NCBI GenBank assembly: GCA_951640165.1
Contig: OX621251.1
Span: 29,412,893-29,476,892 of the forward strand
DNA from: Pseudoips prasinana
Taxonomy: Eukaryota > Arthropoda > Insecta > Lepidoptera > Nolidae
Reading direction: 5' to 3'
Length of the DNA: 64,000 bases
A model generated the notes under the pieces. That model saw only the letters and a program-made list of their open reading frames with translations. It made no database searches and was not told the origin of the DNA. Positions 1-9,650 of this stretch are shown here, piece by piece; within the stretch, counting starts at the first letter, position 1, and every line of letters starts with the position of its first letter. The translations under genes were made by a program, and so were the position numbers.

Positions 1-841
1 TTCTATGGAGTTTTAGATTCATCACAAAAAATCGCAATTCTCCACTTGTGACGTTGTCGAAGATGTTATGTCGAAAAATCCACCATATCATGATATATCC
101 TATATCACCATATCATATATAAAAACTCAAATTTACACTAGTTTTTGAATATTAAACAATGCCTCGATGCACAATATTCCGCGTTGGCGCCAAAACCCCC
201 GAATGATTTTGAACTTAAATGTAATTGACAAATAAAGTCTTGACATTTATACTACCTAAAAATATCTCACACTGCGACATATATTATATAATACGCTGAA
301 CATTAGTATTCAAAAATATACATTTTATAACAGATATAAATATCTTATAATAATTTATAAGTATAATATAAACACATTTTTTTAAATTAAATGCATTTAA
401 AAATAAAATATGTATTTAATTATTACATTTCATTACAACTAAACGTGGCATAAAATGTCGTTCTATAGGCGACATAATCTTTCGAATCAGTTAAGTGCTT
501 TTTTATTTAATCCAATACAAACAAACATATAAAAAAATATCTTGTTATATCAGTTCAGATTTGAATGTTTTTAAATTGGATCTCAAAATGAATTAAATTA
601 AACTTTCACAAGGAAACGAATCTTAAAAGTGCTTGGAACTCCAAACTGCGATTGGGTCCTAAAACTGACAAGGAACTGATCCCAAAAGTAATTGTACTGT
701 AAACTGCACAGCGTAACTTTACAGTGACTTGAACGTATTCCAGATAAGAGTGATATTCTTTCCACTCGAGACGGGGATTATAGTCCCTAGGGGTCTCTAC
801 AAATGGCTCACTAACCACGGAGAAGTGACTGAGAGCTCTTT
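1..841. other. AT-rich stretch, nothing assigned
   Basis: Very AT-rich DNA with short runs such as repeated 'atatcat' near 90-120. I see no reading frame with protein-like composition and no repeat shared with the rest of the window, apart from the MITE that begins at its right edge. Confidence 0.5.
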
Positions 842-990
842 GTACAGACGGGAGCACATCAAGTTACCCCAATCTGTCAAATTTCCCCAATTGAAAGTGA
901 ACTTTATGCTTTTGTGATAAAATTGAAAAATTGTAAAAGAAATTTGACAGATTGGGGTAGATGGATGTGCTGGCGTCTACGCGTCTGTAC
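842..990. mobile_element. MITE, family A (GTAC-ended inverted repeats)
   Basis: Both ends read GTACAGACG inward (842 and, inverted, 990), followed by 'agcacatc' and 'accccaatctgtcaaatttc' on each side. This gives imperfect terminal inverted repeats of about 45 bp around a short AT-rich core. The same unit recurs at 36469, 55228 and 24755, with end fragments at 1843 and 54978. There is no coding capacity. The superfamily is not clear because I cannot decide whether GTAC is part of the repeat or the target duplication. Confidence 0.7.
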
Positions 991-1550
991 ATAGTCCTAC
1001 GGAACCTAAGGTAAATTACATTTTAAAAACTAAAATGTAACTATAAAATCTACTGCTCTTAAAACTTCGGGCTTACCTACATGCGAATCATTACCTGTGT
1101 AGTCAGTTTTCATAATCTCGTTAGAGGTCCTCGTTAGCCAAGGATCATGTAAGGTCGACTCCACGACTAATTGGCTCAGTTGAGGGTGCACGCGTAATGG
1201 GCTTGGGATGGCATCATCAAACGATATGGAATTTGTGTTTTGTTTACTATGTCTTTTATTTTTGACTAACTTAGCTTAAGAATACCGATTTAGTTGCCTA
1301 GTTTTCTTTACAAAAAGTAATGATATACCACCAAAAACATACATGTAAAAAAGGAGAGCCAAGTTTAATACAAAAATATGCTTGGCTGTAGGCTTCGCCT
1401 CAAAAAGAATGGAGATCTAAATGAGTGCCAAGTTCTATGCGAAATCCAAATATGTATTTATAGGAAAAAAGACATCATGAACTAGTAGTTAAACTCAATT
1501 TCTTTGCTTTATTGGATACCTATAACAATTGATGTTATTTAAAATTAATG
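991..1550. other. Unassigned intergenic DNA
   Basis: AT-rich, no credible reading frame and no match to repeats elsewhere in the window that I could see. Confidence 0.4.
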
Positions 1551-1823
1551 TGAGATCTTAAAGTAGGTTAGGTTTGACTTGACCAGTTTTTATCAGAATT
1601 AATAAACATAATTATATAATATATAAGATAAGATAAGATAAATACTCTTTATTGCACACCAATTACAGATAAAAACATAGGAAATATTAATTAGCTATTG
1701 AAATTGTACAATAGGCGGTCTTATCGCAGTCAGCGATCTCTTCCATATATGTTGAATAAATCTATAAATTTACTGATGTTATGAAAACTTGCCAAGTCAA
1801 ATCTAACCTACTTTAAGATCTCA
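1551..1823. mobile_element. Small inverted-repeat element holding a LINE tail
   Basis: Imperfect inverted repeats of about 40 bp (1551-1590 and 1783-1823, both starting TGAGATCTTAAAGTAGGTTA read inward) bound a 273-bp segment. The interior from about 1625 to 1750 is the 3' end of a LINE on the minus strand: AAGAT repeats, 'actctttattgcacacc', and the 'ggcggtcttatcgc...gcgatctcttcc' block also present at 62290-62410, 54501 and 27622. The likeliest history is a MITE-like element that received a LINE 3' end. I see no clear target duplication. Confidence 0.5.
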
Positions 1824-1842
1824 TTTTTTTTTTTTAATAACG

Positions 1843-1905
1843 CCAATTTCAATCGGGGAAATTTGATAGATTGGTGTATGTGATGTGTTGGCATCGGTAC
1901 ACATT
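1843..1905 (+). mobile_element. MITE family A, right-end fragment
   Basis: 'aatcggggaaatttgatag' followed by 'gatgtgttggcatcggtac' matches the right terminal repeat of family A, including the closing GTAC. The left half is missing. Confidence 0.5.
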
Positions 1906-2074
1906 TGATCCCGGCTTGATAAACTGACAATTAGCGGAATTAACACTACATATTACACTACATATTTTGTATTTTGAACTAAGAATTAAATATAATTGTC
2001 CATCCCCTATTCCTTAAACTACACTATATCGGAACAAATTGAAGATTTTAATTGTTTTCACCTTTCATTACTAA

Positions 2075-2283
2075 CTAGCTGTGCCCCGCTGTTTTACTCG
2101 CGTTAAACTTTATAAATTATAGCCTATGTGTTAATCCAGGGTGTCAGCCAACTCCATACCAAATTTTATTAATGTCGCTCCAGCGCTTTAGACGTCAAGA
2201 AGTAACAAACATACACACTCACACTCTCACACTCTCACACTCTCACACACTCACAAACTTTCGCCTTTATAATATTAGTGTGA
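2075..2283 (-). mobile_element. Helitron-like non-autonomous element
   Basis: On the minus strand it begins TCACACTAATATTATAAA after an A and ends in ...GCACAGCTAG before a T, the A^T insertion and CTRR end typical of Helitrons. A GC-rich stem lies just before the end (decayed here relative to the copy at 38770). The same family recurs at 36642, 38770 and 60036. The interior carries a (CACTCT)-type expansion. There is no coding capacity. Confidence 0.8.
2214..2256. repeat. CACACTCT microsatellite
   Basis: Short tandem 'cactct/cacact' units inside the Helitron copy, probably grown from the 'aacaaacatacacac' stretch that other copies carry at this point. Confidence 0.7.
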
Positions 2284-2692
2284 TTTACCTACCTGCCTAT
2301 TTACCAGTATCAAGCCTAAACGTCTCACTCATGATGAAAAAAAAACAAATAATGTGGATTGAAGAAAGTAGAGTATATGCTCTAAGGTATGCCTATAATA
2401 ATCACGAAATATCTACACATTGTTTATTCAGGCATACATATTTTGGAAGCCGCAGAATAAAATATCAGACAGACTTCCAAACAGACGTGCCTAAAACCCT
2501 TTACAGTTTAAATTATTTGAATAATTTCTATTTAAATCTAGAATGAAAATCTTTTGTTTAAAAAGTTGTAATCAAGATAAATAATGATTTAGTAACCTAT
2601 GTCTACCTACTGAGATATTATTTCGAAGGGCACACTAAAAGTTCAGTACTATAACCCTTAGGTTTCTTAGCACCCTAGTACACTCTATAACC
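2284..2692. other. Unassigned intergenic DNA
   Basis: AT-rich. An open frame of 124 codons runs through the neighbouring Helitron and this stretch, but its composition follows the repeat DNA and I do not take it as a gene. Confidence 0.4.
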
Positions 2693-3260
2693 TTGACTGC
2701 CTCTTTAGTATAGTGGTAGCGTGTTAAACCGCAGACAAAGGGGACCTGTGTTCAAATTCAGAGTCAGGCCAAATAGTGATTTGTGTTTTTACTGTTAAGA
2801 AAATTTCCCAATACCATTCCGTAGTCAAGGAGTTGGTGTTATTACAGCCCCGTCTCTTGGACACAACGTAAACCTGACCTCTTTCTGGGGCTCTACCGGC
2901 TAAGTCGCCGAACATCGATTTCTTAAATGGCGTTCAAATAAATAAAAGTTAAAATGACTTATTCAATCTTTAAATCGGCTTCCATGAGCACATGTGACGT
3001 CATAAATGGCCCGGAATCGATTGTAAAGTTGAAGCCGATTTAAAGATTGATTAAGACATTTCTAACCTTTATTTATTTGAACGCTATTCACGAAAACGAT
3101 GTTCGGCGACTTAGCCGGTAGAGCCCCAGGTCGTGACGCTAGTATTCCCATCGGATCATGAGAGTGATAGAATAGAAAGTGCCCCTGAGTTTGTGCACAC
3201 ACTTGTGCACTATAATATGTCCCGCGCAGATAATGGCGGCCAATCTCCACGGGATCGTGG
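2693..3260 (+). mobile_element. tRNA-derived SINE (family S3), split by a foldback
   Basis: The head at 2693-2765 is tRNA-like: A-box region 'tagtatagtggtagcg' and B-box region 'gtgttcaaattcagagtc'. The tail ('cggatcatgagagtgatag' ... 'tgtgcactataatatgtcc' ... 'ggcggccaatctc') matches copies at 22050, 53605 and 59682. Between head and tail the sequence folds back on itself around the 'ctaccggctaagtcgccgaa' segment (about 2878-2970 against 3035-3128), so the middle of the element is present twice in opposite orientation. Confidence 0.7.
2878..3128. repeat. Large imperfect foldback inside SINE
   Basis: Left arm (about 2878-2970) and right arm (about 3035-3128) are inverted copies sharing 'ggggctctaccggctaagt', 'gttcaaataaataaa' and 'tctttaaatcggcttc', with a spacer of about 65 bp that includes 'catgtgacgtcataaatgg'. 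Confidence 0.75.
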
Positions 3261-3324
3261 TGGTCGCCCAGACACAGAACATATAATCATGAGCATGATT
3301 ATATATTCTGTGTCTGGGCGACCA
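3261..3324. repeat. Near-perfect palindrome, 31-bp arms, 2-nt loop
   Basis: 'tggtcgcccagacacagaa' opens the left arm and its complement closes the right arm. There is one mismatch over 31 paired positions and only 'ag' (3292-3293) in between. Confidence 0.9.
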
Positions 3325-3824
3325 GCACTAGTTCAGAAACAACTGTACTGAAATTTCACTAAGGCCTTTAATTTCTTTTCAAAAGAAAGTTCTAAGTCCG
3401 TACTATCTGTTTCCGGTGCGCTGTCTAATTAATCGTCTTTCTTGCAAGCTCCTTACTTATTAAAGGATGCTTTTAAGTAATGCGACTTTGAAGCTCTTGT
3501 TAATTTTATTTTGCAACTATTTTTAATTCAGAAGCTTTCATTTACTTTTCAATTAGTAGGGATATAAAATTGTGCCGTGGTAAAAATTACTTATCTCAGG
3601 TATGTAAAGATAGAAAATAAAATAAAATATTGTGTAGAATGAATCATATTTGACAGAAGATGAAAAGAGGTCCCAATAGTCAGTTGGCCTCAATGGTCCT
3701 CCTTACGGTGAGTCTATAGACGGTTGAGCGTCGAACTGGTTTAGTTTCTAAACGTCTCCGTGCTTCGGGGGCACAGCAACTGTCAGACCCAGTTGTTGTT
3801 GTTGAGCCTTCTTTCAGAGGCGTA
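3325..3824. other. Unassigned intergenic DNA
   Basis: No repeat match and no credible coding region seen. Confidence 0.4.
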
Positions 3825-4125
3825 CTGGTTGATTTTCACAAATGTTTTTTTTTTTGGTAAGGCAGGGGGAATGCCTATGCATGCGACCCGCAAAAAGTGT
3901 CTGCGGGCGGGTATGTTGGACTCGCACTGACTAAACCTACTTGCCGTGGACTTCTCTTGGCACCTGATGGGGGGAGCCCCGGGTGCCCCTCTTTTGCGCC
4001 ATGTCCCAGATGTTTGGGACACGTATCCTGGGAGGGCTCTGGATTGCCCTCCCCTATTGCCGACTCCTGCCAGTCTTACACAGCGACTGCGCCAAGCACT
4101 ACCCATACGTTAGAGAATTAACAAA
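3825..4125 (+). mobile_element. Unclassified interspersed repeat (family R)
   Basis: GC-richer than its surroundings. It shares the block 'ggaatgcctatgcatgcgac...ccgcaaaaagtgtctgcg', then 'ggtatgttggactc' and 'cttctcttggc', with 28660-28905, and a piece of it is inverted at 51786-51850. Open frames on both strands run through it, but neither is recognisable nor conserved between the two long copies. It could be an untranslated end of a larger element. Confidence 0.55.
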
Positions 4126-4455
4126 GAAGAACGAAAACGAGGAAGTGAGAAGGTAAATGCTGCTTTATCTGTTACAATATTTAAGTGAGGTAGAGGAAAG
4201 CGTTGTCTCGCTTGAAGAGGAGCTCCACTGGGGAAGTACCTCCACCTTCGAGAATAAACTCCGTTTAATAGCATTATGTCATACTGGAGCCTTTATCTTT
4301 CGTTTATCAGAGCTAATCGAGGACGGGTAATTGCCGATAAAGATTAGGTGCTACCTAATGTGCCATGATCGGTAAAGGCTACCGTAACATCTTGTCATCT
4401 AATCAGCCTTGTGCTTCTTTGCTGACTTGCTAGTATAAAATAGTCAAGTATATAT
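4126..4455. other. Unassigned intergenic DNA
   Basis: No feature recognised. Confidence 0.4.
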
Positions 4456-4781
4456 ATCATCATATCAGCCTAAGGACGTATACTGCTGAACAAAAGCCTC
4501 TCCCAAGAATCTAGGGGGGATATACCATGATGGCCACATTTGGCAGACGGGTTGGTGATTGCAATATAATGGTAATAAGTAGTTCTCGGAGATACGCAGC
4601 AGCCCTTTCTCCTTCCCCTCCTCCTCCTTCTCTTTTTCTCACCCACGGGATAAGGTGCAGTAATGATATTCTTGGGACACCACACAGTTATCCACGAATA
4701 ATCTCAAATCTCAAAATTGCTTTGCATTGCGAATAATGCTATAAAAAACCAAATTCAATGGGATTACACCAAATTGTTGTT
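4456..4781 (-). mobile_element. RTE-tailed SINE, first unit of a tandem pair
   Basis: Read on the minus strand it ends with 'gagaggcttttgttcagcag', 'tatacgtcc', 'aggctgatatgatgat', the same 3' end as the RTE LINE at 10386-10941. The body ('aacccgtctgccaaatgtgg', 'tcttgggagagg') is shared with copies at 9375, 28163, 41784, 44745 and 54720. The unit plus about 60 bp of flank is repeated directly at 4782, with a period of 326 bp. Confidence 0.75.
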
Positions 4782-5065
4782 ATCATCATATCAGCCTAAG
4801 GACGTATACTGTTGAACAAAAGCCTCTCCCAAGGATCTAGGGGCGGATATACCATAATGGCCATATTTGGCAGACGGGTTGGTGATTGCAATATAATGGT
4901 AATAGTTCTCGGAGAGACGCAGCAGCCCTTTCTCCTTCTCCTCCTTCTCTTTTTCTCGCCGACGGGATAAGGTGCAGTAATGATATTCTTGGGACACCAC
5001 ACAGTTATCCACGAATAATCTCAAATCTCAAAATTGCTTTGCATTGCGAATAATGCTATAAAAAT
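4782..5065 (-). mobile_element. RTE-tailed SINE, second unit of a tandem pair
   Basis: Near-identical direct copy of 4456-4746, including the non-SINE flank 'ttatccacgaataatctc' and 'gctttgcattgcgaataatg'. The duplication therefore copied the locus and was not a second insertion. Confidence 0.8.
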
Positions 5066-5480
5066 TCAAATGAAATTATCCACCAATACTTCTTTAAATT
5101 CAAGATAAACCTTTTTTAGGTTTATTAATTAAAATTAGCTGAATAACACACGCACATTTTGCGGCGCAATTTTCATATAGCTGAAATATATAGAAAATTA
5201 TCGTTATATATTTGTAATTCTGTTGATTGTGAGGTTGAATGTAGATAAATAAAATTAACCACTACACACATTACAAACACAATTAAGCTAGAGCCAATTT
5301 GAGCTTCTATTCCAAGGAGATCTTATTATAATCACTTGCTCTCGTTAAATTGGATACAGTCACATCTCATCATAGTATCGTAACTTTGGCCTGAATAGTT
5401 GAATGTTATGACCGTACATAACCCGTGTGGTTTGGATTTGTATTGTGAGTTTATATTATTAATTCAGGTAATGCTGATGC
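5066..5480. other. Unassigned intergenic DNA
   Basis: No feature recognised. Confidence 0.4.
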
Positions 5481-6118
5481 AGTTTTATTGAAGTGAAAAC
5501 TTCTTTAGCGGAGTTGTGCACATTTTTGGGATGGGTAAAAAATGTAGAACTCGCGTCAGGACACGTGACCTAATCGAATATTCGTAAGATGGAGGGTCTT
5601 TTTTAGGGTTCCGTACCCGAAGGGTAAAACGGGACCCTATTACTAAAACTTCGCTGTCTGTCTATCCGTCTGTCGCCAGGCTGTATTTCATGAACCGTGA
5701 GAGTTAGACAAAATTTTCACAGATTATGTATTTCTGTTGCCGCTAGAACAACAAATACTAAAAAACAAAACAAAATAAATATTTAAGGGGGCTCCCATAC
5801 AACAAACGTGAATTCTTTGCTCGTTTTATAGATAATGGTTCGGAACCCTTCGTACGCGAGTCCGACTCGCATTTGGCCGGTTTTATATATTTTTTTAATT
5901 CACACTGGCCGTTTGTACACTCACATGACCTCAGCATTTTTTCTTAAATAAGATTATTTACAGCCGACTGCCGAACCAAATTTAGTTCTATTTTTAAATG
6001 TATTCTCACCATAGTAATTATTATGAGTCTTTACTGCCCAAAGGTGTGAATTAGCATCTTTCATTCGCTACTCGGATCGAATAAAAACTACATTCCGAGT
6101 ATGAGAAATCAAAAAATA
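5481..6118 (+). mobile_element. Unclassified interspersed repeat (family T), interrupted
   Basis: Starts 'ttgaagtgaaaacttcttta', then 'actcgcgtcaggacacgtgac', later 'cacatgacctcagcattttt' and 'cgctactcggatcgaataaa'. It is colinear with an uninterrupted copy at 42092-42450. This copy is split by the 'gggttccgt' element at 5600-5894, which is absent at 42 kb. Confidence 0.7.
5600..5894 (+). mobile_element. Interspersed repeat of the gggttccgt/ggccggtttt family (G)
   Basis: Begins 'ttttttagggttccgtaccc' and ends 'gagtccgactcgcatttggc' plus 'cggtttt', a combination very common in lepidopteran genomes. It is inserted in a family T repeat; the empty site is visible at about 42188-42200. It contains 'ctgtctgtctatccgtctgt'. 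Related copies lie at 16400/20184, 20577, 26726 and 38228. The class is not known to me. Confidence 0.75.
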
Positions 6119-6286
6119 GTTTTCACTTCTATCGGTAGTCCCCAAAGACTGCCCCGCATGGTTTTTTGTTAACATGAACTTTTACTGCTTTGTCTGACCA
6201 TAAAAATGAGCAGGGATACAAGATGTCTAATTAATAAGAGTACAAACTAAGTAAGGTATATCTGTCGGCGAACGCGGTTTCGTTCA
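6119..6286. other. Unassigned short spacer
   Basis: No feature recognised. Confidence 0.4.
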
Positions 6287-6294
6287 GTCACGTG
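6287..6294. repeat. Left 8-bp target duplication of hAT MITE
   Basis: GTCACGTG. It matches GCCACGTG at 6806-6813 at seven of eight positions. Confidence 0.8.
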
Positions 6295-6805
6295 TAGAGA
6301 TGTATAATGACTGAATATGACTAGTCACAATTGTCATACACTTTAAATGACCGGTCATTTACTGTCAAATTCAGTCAATTTGACTCAAATATTATTGTCT
6401 ATTCTCGACTAATACCCAATTATTTATTTATTTAGGTACCCAATTTATATGCAAGTTTAAATGAAGCAACGTTTTATTGTGTATTATATCATGAGAGGAT
6501 AAGACGATGTCAAAGTCGATACGCGAGGCGATGCGACATTGCCATTTTATCTTAAATGCACGCATGATTAGAAATGTAAAATGATTAAGACTATATAATA
6601 ATAATATAAGTCATAAAAAACACTTTTTTGTTTCAATTTAGAAGTTGTAGACTTTAATCAACGACAAAAACTTAAAAGGTACTAAAATATTACTGAAAAC
6701 AAATTGACTGAAAATGACCAATTTTGACAGAATGAACATTTTTGACCAATTTGACCGTAAATGACAGTTAGTCTAATTCAGTCACTTTGGTCATTTTCAA
6801 CACTA
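6295..6805. mobile_element. hAT-type MITE, 511 bp
   Basis: The ends are imperfect inverted repeats: left TAGAGATGTATAATGACT, right (read inward) TAGTGTTGAAAATGACC. They are flanked by an 8-bp direct duplication with one mismatch (GTCACGTG at 6287-6294, GCCACGTG at 6806-6813). TAG.G ends and 8-bp duplications are hallmarks of the hAT superfamily. Many 'tgac(c/t)' and 'ggtca' words cluster within about 130 bp of each end, resembling subterminal transposase-binding repeats. There is no transposase reading frame, so it would need a transposase from elsewhere. Confidence 0.85.
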
Positions 6806-6813
6806 GCCACGTG
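6806..6813. repeat. Right 8-bp target duplication of hAT MITE
   Basis: GCCACGTG, paired with 6287-6294. Confidence 0.8.
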
Positions 6814-7286
6814 GGAAAATTTACAGGAAACTAAATGTGGGCGGCAGAGACTAGCGTGGGATAAACTACTGAGAATAGGAAACCTTGGTTGACCTCCAGT
6901 CTTCCTTTCTGAGCTGATGAGGGGAGCTTGGTGAGGATGAGATATGAAGAAGAATTGTATTGTACACTATTCAGTGCCGACCGCTGGTAATACACAACAC
7001 ATGAACAGAATGTTTTATAATACACATAATATGCCCGATGCGTACGGAGCGCGAAAGCGAATGACTAACTCGGGTGGCACGAGTACGTGAATGGAGACCT
7101 CACCGACTCTCTACCAACCATTACAGGATACAGCGTGTACACTGTCAGTCCTGCGCCTGATCTTTCGCTGGTTGTGTATAATCAGCATCCCATCAGATTT
7201 GTGAGTATGATAGATAGAGAGTGTATCTTTGTTTTTGTACAGTCTAATACTCAAATTTGGCCTAGAGCACTGTTGTTAACCATACA
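6814..7286. other. Unassigned intergenic DNA
   Basis: A 95-codon frame at 7087-7374 overlaps the start of the LINE remnant in another frame and has no family resemblance. Confidence 0.4.
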
Positions 7287-8206
7287 GGTTGGATTGAGGA
7301 GTGAGGCAGGGGGGATTGTCCTCGCCTACTTTATTCAGCCTGTATGTGAACGATCTGATTCAAACACTCAGTAGCACCCGGGTAGGTTGTCACATAGACG
7401 GTATTAATGTAAACAACATAAGCTATGCTGATGACATGGTGCTGCTGAGTGCATCGATATGCGGCATTAAGAAACTGCTTACTATATGTGAAACATATGC
7501 CGAGCAACATGGATTAAAATATAATCCACTCAAAAGTGAAGTCATGATCTTTGAGGCCAGAGGAAACAGTACAGGTAACGTGTTTCCCAACGTTATACTT
7601 AATGGTACAGCTTTGCGTAGGGTAATAAAATTTAAGTACCTAGGGCATATGCTGACCTCTGACCTCAAGGACAATGACGACATCGAGAGGGAACGGAGGG
7701 CACTGGCAGTGCGAGCGAACATGATAGGTCGCAGATTCGCACGTTGTTCGACAGAAGTCAAAATTACACTTTTTAGGTCTTATTGTACATCATTCTACAC
7801 GTGCAGTCTGTGGGCTAACTATACTCAAAAATCTTACAGTGCCCTCTGAGTTCAATTTAATAATGCGTTCAGGATGCTGATGGGGCTGCGGCGATTCTGT
7901 AGTGCATCATGGATATTTGCTGAGCATCGCGTAGATTGTATTTACGCTACGATGCGTAAGAGATGCGCATCTCTGGTGCGCAGAATACGTGGCAGCACCA
8001 ACAGCATCCTTTGCATGATCGCTAGTCGGCTAGACTGTATTTACGTCAATCATTGCTGCGCCATTTCGCATGGAATGACTCAGCAATGAATGGTAAATTT
8101 GTTACATATTTTAAAATACATATTACTAACACTAGTTTATAAGAAAGTTGTTACTTACTTATTGGCCACTAATTTGGTCTGGAAATAAAGTCTTATTATT
8201 ATTAGT
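7287..8206 (+). mobile_element. 5'-truncated LINE, family C (CR1/Rex-like)
   Basis: The coding part (7301-8089) is homologous throughout to the C-terminal half of the longer copy at 16723-20183. The 3' end 'ggaaataaagtcttattatt' closes in a (TTA)n tail, comparable to the (AAT)n tail of that copy. The 5' boundary at about 7287 falls within reverse-transcriptase motif 'VRQGGLSSP', as expected for incomplete reverse transcription. A third remnant lies at 43398-43842. Confidence 0.8.
7301..8089 (+). pseudogene. LINE reverse transcriptase, C-terminal half (broken)
   Basis: This encodes the palm and thumb of a non-LTR retrotransposon reverse transcriptase, which copies element RNA into DNA at the nicked target. 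It opens inside the conserved (V)RQGGLSSPTLFSLYVNDL block, carries the catalytic YADD at about residues 42-45 ('NNISYADDMVLL'), then 'KFKYLGHMLTSDL' and 'RERRALAVRANM'. The endonuclease and fingers are absent. A TGA at 7847-7849 stops the frame, which reopens in the same phase and runs to 8089. The longer copy has an arginine codon (CGG) there, and a CpG-type C-to-T decay of an arginine codon is the simplest cause. The product is a dead 3' remnant; the assignment to CR1/Rex-like rather than another jockey-superfamily clade is tentative. Confidence 0.85.
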
Positions 8207-8513
8207 TGTAAAAACACACTTAAAGATTTTTAATTAAAATCTTGTTCATCGTAAATCCACAATTTCAACAAAAAGTAATTTAAATTATAATTTACAATCT
8301 AGTTCTAAATACAGATTGGTTTTTTAAGCTTTCATCGAAATCTATTGCTCTAAATTGCTTCTGTGGACTTTTAATCAAATTCTATGTATTAGAAATAACA
8401 TAAATTTTTATAAATTGGTAAGTGATTTTATTATAAGTATTACATGAGTAGTCGACATATCTACAACACTTAATAATGTTTAGTGCGTAGTAATGCGAAG
8501 TTAGTTATTAGTA
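8207..8513. other. Unassigned AT-rich spacer
   Basis: No feature recognised. Confidence 0.4.
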
Positions 8514-8776
8514 TTGGAACGAAGTTCCTTATCGCGGGTTGTGAAAGGGGGCTTAGACGGAAAAAAATCTTACGAAAAGTTGTCACGACACTTTTTGCAG
8601 CTGTGCGGCGTGCGCATGTTTCTCTGTCTGTCTCTCTCTCTCTCTTATAGAAAGCAAGCCAGATATTTTCATTTCTATTTCGCATTGAACAGTGTGGTGT
8701 CGCGACGATTATTTTTGTTGAGTGTATACAGGTTTTTTTGTACATAATAAATAATAAGAAATAACTTCGTTCCATC
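8514..8776. mobile_element. Possible small inverted-repeat element
   Basis: 'tggaacgaagttccttatcgcg' on the left is mirrored by 'aacttcgttccatccgg' on the right (about 12 perfectly paired bases, GGAACGAAGTT). The interior includes a TC microsatellite at about 8628-8646. There is a single copy here, no obvious target duplication and no coding content, so this could be chance. Confidence 0.35.
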
Positions 8777-8822
8777 CGGGTGTCGCTTGACACCTCTCAA
8801 GTTTTTTTTGTAATAATAATTC

Positions 8823-8993
8823 ATCATCATAAGACGTTCACTGCTGGTCCAAGGGCTCCCCAAGATCTCCACAATAGCCGATCTAGCGCTGCCCACATCC
8901 AGCGGCTTCCCGCTATCCTTGCAAGTGCGTTAGTTCATCTTGTGGGGCTGCCCATTCTACGTCTTCGAGATTGTGGTTGCCACTCGAGAACCT
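8823..8993 (-). mobile_element. RTE LINE, 3'-end fragment
   Basis: Read on the minus strand it is the last about 170 bp of the RTE family seen at 10386: 'ctcgagtggcaaccacaatc', 'ggatgtgggcagcgctagat', 'ttgtggagatcttggggag', closing in 'tgatgatga'. It is diverged and frame-broken. Confidence 0.75.
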
Positions 8994-9051
8994 AAAAGTC
9001 TATAAGATTTATTGTTTAACTTTCCTTTTAGACAACCGATTGGAACCTTTC

Positions 9052-9311
9052 AGACAATATGTAGTAAAATTTAAATTTCAATACATAATATTATAAACTT
9101 CAACTAAACATAATCTCTTTGACAATAACTTAATACAAGCTAGCTAAATGTCACTACCATTATAAAATAAATTGTATAAATGTTTTAACATTCCGTGTAC
9201 CGAAATATCTGTTATAAGTAACTAGAAATAATAACTGTATTACTACAAACATGTTCTGACTCTTTACAAGCGCTTTTTTAATGTCTACGTGAATAAAAAA
9301 AAAAAAAAAAT
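9052..9311 (+). mobile_element. LINE 3'-end repeat, family U
   Basis: Colinear with seven other copies: 'caagctagctaaatgtcact', 'actgtattactacaaacatg', 'gcgcttttttaatgtctacg', ending 'tgaataaaa' plus a poly-A of about 15. The 3' tail and ragged 5' ends fit a 5'-truncated retroposon or a LINE 3' untranslated region; no reading frame is associated with it in this window. Confidence 0.7.
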
Positions 9312-9374
9312 TTTAGATGGAAGCTTTCCAAAAATATTTCTTACCCCCAACATTTAAAACTCGGTATATCGATT

Positions 9375-9650
9375 ACAGTGCTGTGTGGTGTCTGCGGAGA
9401 ATATCATCACCCCATCTCATCCCGTGGGGGGTATAAAAATTGTCCCGAAGGAATGCCTACCAGAGAACGGGCTGCAGCGGTTTTCTGTGAACTATGCCCA
9501 TCAAACTGCGATCGCGAACTCGTCTGCCAGGCGGGCTTCGATCATTATTGATCGAAGCAGGCGGGGCGATTATGGCTTCTCTTCTTCTCCTGTCTTTGGG
9601 GGGGCTTTTGTCCAGTAGTGGACGTAATTTGGCTGATATTATGATATCCA
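9375..9650 (+). mobile_element. RTE-tailed SINE
   Basis: The 5' part 'gctgtgtggtgtctgcggag' and 'tcaccccatctcatcccgtg' matches 41784 and 54720. The 3' part 'cttttgtccagtagtggac' and 'ggctgatattatgat' matches the RTE LINE end. It is interrupted by the 22-bp palindromic insertion at 9536-9557. Confidence 0.75.
9536..9557. mobile_element. Ultra-short palindromic insertion (22 bp) with 8-bp duplication
   Basis: Nine-base arms CTTCGATCA and TGATCGAAG around 'ttat'. It is flanked by perfect direct copies of CAGGCGGG (9528-9535 and 9558-9565). Removing the insert and one copy restores the SINE sequence as seen in sister copies ('gtctgccaggcgggg' against 'gtctgccaagcgtgg'). It shares both ends with the 32-bp insert at 24131-24162 and equals that insert minus 10 internal bases. 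I know of no transposon this small, so the class is inferred from structure only. Confidence 0.7.

Noticed and set aside
2172..2546. 124-codon plus-strand frame
   Set aside because: It starts inside the Helitron copy, includes the CACTCT microsatellite, and lacks protein-like features.
3897..4121. Family R open frames as genes
   Set aside because: The frames are not conserved between the copies at 3.9 and 28.7 kb.
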